A stretch of DNA of 64,000 bases, from assembly GCF_001552195.1 (NCBI RefSeq), contig NZ_BCQS01000007.1, positions 272,373-336,372 of the forward strand, read 5' to 3'. The position numbers and the translations under genes were made by a program. Below the pieces are notes generated by a model. The model was not told where the DNA came from. It did no database searches and saw only the letters and a program-made list of their open reading frames with translations. The DNA is from Actinomadura latina NBRC 106108. GTDB taxonomy: Bacteria; Actinomycetota; Actinomycetes; Streptosporangiales; Streptosporangiaceae. This document shows positions 62,175 through 64,000 of this stretch, piece after piece (the first letter of the stretch is position 1; each line of letters starts with the position of its first letter).

Positions 62175-63601
62175 CCGGCGAGGCTGGCCAGCGACTTCAG
62201 CGGGACGGGCAGCCACGCGGGCCGGTTCCGCGCCTCGTACCGCACCTCGTAGACGGCCTTGTCGAACTCGAACGCCCGGACCAGCGCCGCGTGCGCGGCC
62301 GGGTCGGGCCCGCCGGCCGCCGCGTAGCCGTCGCAGAACGCCGCCCGGTTCCGCTCCGCCCACGTCCGGGCGCGCTGCTCCAGCGTGTCGGCGGTGTCGG
62401 CGGGCAGGCCGCCGTCCCGCGCGAGCAGGAACCGCGCGGCGTACTCGAAGGAGCGCAGCATTCCCGCGACGTCGCGCAGCGGGTGCGCGAGGGCGCGCCG
62501 CTCGGCGGGGGCGCGGGCGGGCTCGCCCTCGAAGTCCAGCAGCACCCAGCCCGCGTCGGTGCGCATGACCTGGCCGAGGTGGTAGTCGCCGTGGACCCGC
62601 TGGAACGGCAGCGACGCCGCCTCGGACGCGACCTGGTCGAACACCGCGCGGATCGCGTGCGCGTGCGGGCGCAGCTCCGGGACGGCGGCGGTCACCTGGT
62701 CGAGCTGCTCGTTCATCCCGTAGACGATGTCCCGCAGCACCTCGGGCGGCGTCCAGGTCACGCCGAACGCGGCGGCGAGGTCGCGGTGCACCTGCGCGGT
62801 GGCGGCGCCGAGCCGCTCGGCCTCGGCGGCGAAGTCGCCGCCGGCGTCGCCCGCGTCGCTGGTCGTGAACGCCGCGACCGGTCCGGGCGGCGACGGTTGT
62901 GCGAACCAGTCGCGGACGCTGGTGAGGGCGAGCTGCCAGCCGTCCGTCCCGGTGCGGAGGAACTCCGACAGCAGCGCCAGCGTGACCGGCTCGTCGCCGC
63001 CGCCGTGCGCGCCCGGTTCCAGCTCGATCCAGCCGTGCACGGCCGGGACGTGCTCGCAGCCCTGGCGTGACAGCGCCAGGTTGACCTCCAGGTCGGGGTT
63101 GACGCCGGGGGACAGGCGCCGGAACAGCTTGCAGATGTAGGCGTCGTCGAAGATGAGCGAGGTGTTGCTCTGCTCGGCCGAGGTGGGCAGGCCGTCCAGG
63201 CCGGTGCGGATGCCGGTCCCGGGGGCGCGGCGGAACCGCAGCGGCTCGACGGCCGTCTCGTCCGCCATGAAGTCGAGCAGGATCCCGGTCAGTTCCGGGT
63301 CGTGGACGGCGTCGTAGACGTGCCCGGTGACCGCCGGCTCGCCGGACGTCCGCCCGATCGCGCAGGACTGCAGCCGCTCGGGCAGCTCGTGGCGGACGCC
63401 GAGGAGCAGCTGGTAGTGCTCGGTGGCGCCGTTCTGGCGGACGTCGAGGACGAGATGGTGGAGTGCGGGGTCGCCGGCGCGCAGTTCGGTGGCGGTGCCG
63501 ATGGACAGCTCCTCGATGGGGACGTCCTTGCCGCCGAACCACCGCTGCCGGGGCAGCCAGTCGGACAGGAGCCGGACGAGGGAAGGGTCGGGCGGCGGCA
63601 C
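62171..63601 (-). CDS. mak: Maltokinase
   Basis: A 476-residue kinase that phosphorylates maltose to maltose-1-phosphate, the donor for GlgE. It starts near DPSLVRLLSDWLPRQRWFGGKDVPIEELSI, a Mak/Pep2 hallmark. The kinase core has SNTSLIFDDAYICKLFRRLSPGVNPDLEVNLAL, FQRVHGDYHLGQVMRTDAGWVLLDFEGEP (catalytic HGDYHLGQ and metal DFEGEP) and LRDVAGMLRSFEYAA. GTG 63601 follows GAAGGAG and overlaps no gene; the treS stop is 2 bases upstream. Together with treS and glgB it makes alpha-glucan from trehalose. Confidence 0.95.
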   Translation of the reverse strand: MPPPDPSLVRLLSDWLPRQRWFGGKDVPIEELSIGTATELRAGDPALHHLVLDVRQNGATEHYQLLLGVRHELPERLQSCAIGRTSGEPAVTGHVYDAVHDPELTGILLDFMADETAVEPLRFRRAPGTGIRTGLDGLPTSAEQSNTSLIFDDAYICKLFRRLSPGVNPDLEVNLALSRQGCEHVPAVHGWIELEPGAHGGGDEPVTLALLSEFLRTGTDGWQLALTSVRDWFAQPSPPGPVAAFTTSDAGDAGGDFAAEAERLGAATAQVHRDLAAAFGVTWTPPEVLRDIVYGMNEQLDQVTAAVPELRPHAHAIRAVFDQVASEAASLPFQRVHGDYHLGQVMRTDAGWVLLDFEGEPARAPAERRALAHPLRDVAGMLRSFEYAARFLLARDGGLPADTADTLEQRARTWAERNRAAFCDGYAAAGGPDPAAHAALVRAFEFDKAVYEVRYEARNRPAWLPVPLKSLASLAG

Positions 63602-63603
63602 GG

Positions 63604-64000
63604 CTACATCACTCCTTCGCCCGGTTCGGTCTCCCCGGGCGCCGGCGGAAGCAGGAACCAGTAGAAGCCGTGTCCGGGAAGCGTCAGCAGGTACGGGAGT
63701 TCGCCGATGGCCGGGAACTGGACGCCGCCCATGCATTCGATCGGCGCGGAGCCGCGGAAGCGCCGCAGGTCGAGTTCCACCGGCTGCGGGAAACGGGACA
63801 GGTTGTTCACGCAGAGGACGGTGTCCATGCCGCCCCACTGGTTGGCGTCCCCACCGTTGATCTCGCGGGTGAAGGCGAGGACGGAGGGGTTGGAGGCGGA
63901 GAGTTCGACGTAGGAGCCGACGCCGAAGACGGGGTGGCGCTGCCGGATCTCGATCATTTTGCGGGTCCAGTGCAGCAGGCTGCCGGGGTTGTTGGCCTGG
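63604..64000 (-). CDS. treS: Trehalose synthase, C-terminal fragment (5' part outside window)
   Basis: The last 131 residues of a GH13 trehalose synthase (maltose-trehalose isomerase). QANNPGSLLHWTRKMIEIRQRHPVFGVGSY, AFTREINGGDANQWGGMDTVLCVNNLSRFPQPVELDLRRFRGSAPIECMGGVQFPAIGELPYLLTLPGHGFYWFLL is the conserved C-terminal beta domain. The gene continues beyond position 64000 on the minus strand, so the fragment reflects the window edge and not truncation. It is followed 2 bases later by mak; TreS and Mak form a known complex that channels trehalose into maltose-1-phosphate. Confidence 0.95.
   Translation of the reverse strand, partial: QANNPGSLLHWTRKMIEIRQRHPVFGVGSYVELSASNPSVLAFTREINGGDANQWGGMDTVLCVNNLSRFPQPVELDLRRFRGSAPIECMGGVQFPAIGELPYLLTLPGHGFYWFLLPPAPGETEPGEGVM

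Overview
This window is a high-GC, densely coding actinobacterial chromosome segment. The third codon position is almost always G or C, GTG and TTG starts are common, and many stop/start pairs overlap as ATGA or TGATG. Several features fit Streptosporangiales, most likely an Actinomadura-like Thermomonosporaceae member, but the genus is an inference. These include two DUF397 proteins, a WhiJ-like XRE/DUF397/ATPase module, ergothioneine genes, a GlgB/maltokinase/trehalose synthase trio, and a WXG100-type toxin locus. No rRNA, tRNA, CRISPR array, transposase or prophage was seen.

Layout: 1-9316 (+) is one purine catabolic operon. It runs from xanthine dehydrogenase and 8-oxoguanine deaminase through uricase, HIU hydrolase, allantoinase and allantoicase, with a hydroxypyruvate isomerase-like gene. 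9448-11090 holds a secreted alpha/beta hydrolase and an orphan DUF397 protein. 11170-14827 is a KstR-like regulator diverging from a collapsed fadD17-like gene and a steroid-type heteromeric acyl-CoA dehydrogenase pair, with two KstR-like operators between them. 14832-19437 holds glutamate decarboxylase, a TetR/MFS efflux pair and a rhomboid-like protein. 19445-25254 is a membrane-anchored ECF sigma factor diverging from egtABCD. 25258-28417 is a GDSL lipoprotein, an acyltransferase and an unknown membrane protein.

28554-30243 is cysteine dioxygenase diverging from a LacI regulator over three tandem operators. 30251-35282 is a histidine-ammonia-lyase-like enzyme with an altered cofactor triad, diverging from a complete quaternary-amine ABC transporter. 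35349-38534 holds an EEP-family hydrolase, a secreted unknown protein and a frameshifted epimerase. 38637-41135 is the WhiJ-like module and a DUF4189 membrane protein. 41313-46178 (-) is a polymorphic-toxin operon: two YbaB-like genes, a WXG100-like protein, a helical trafficking protein, an HNH toxin, two SUKH immunity proteins, then a displaced EndoU toxin cassette with two immunity-like paralogues.

46306-54190 is an IclR regulator diverging from hutH-hutU-(M20)-hutF-hutI, a histidine degradation operon using the formiminoglutamate deiminase route. 54215-58300 holds a flavin reductase, SppA, a thioesterase, a Nudix-NYN fusion and an ACT protein. 58345-64000 holds glgB, a small gene, a GntR regulator, maltokinase and the 3' end of treS.

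The most notable observations are: (1) the split toxin architecture, in which two unrelated nuclease toxins start inside the same 8-nt overlap with a conserved trafficking-protein tail; (2) the MIO-variant lyase beside an osmoprotectant-type transporter, possibly for ergothioneine or another betaine; and (3) several palindromic operators that tie regulators to their neighbours.
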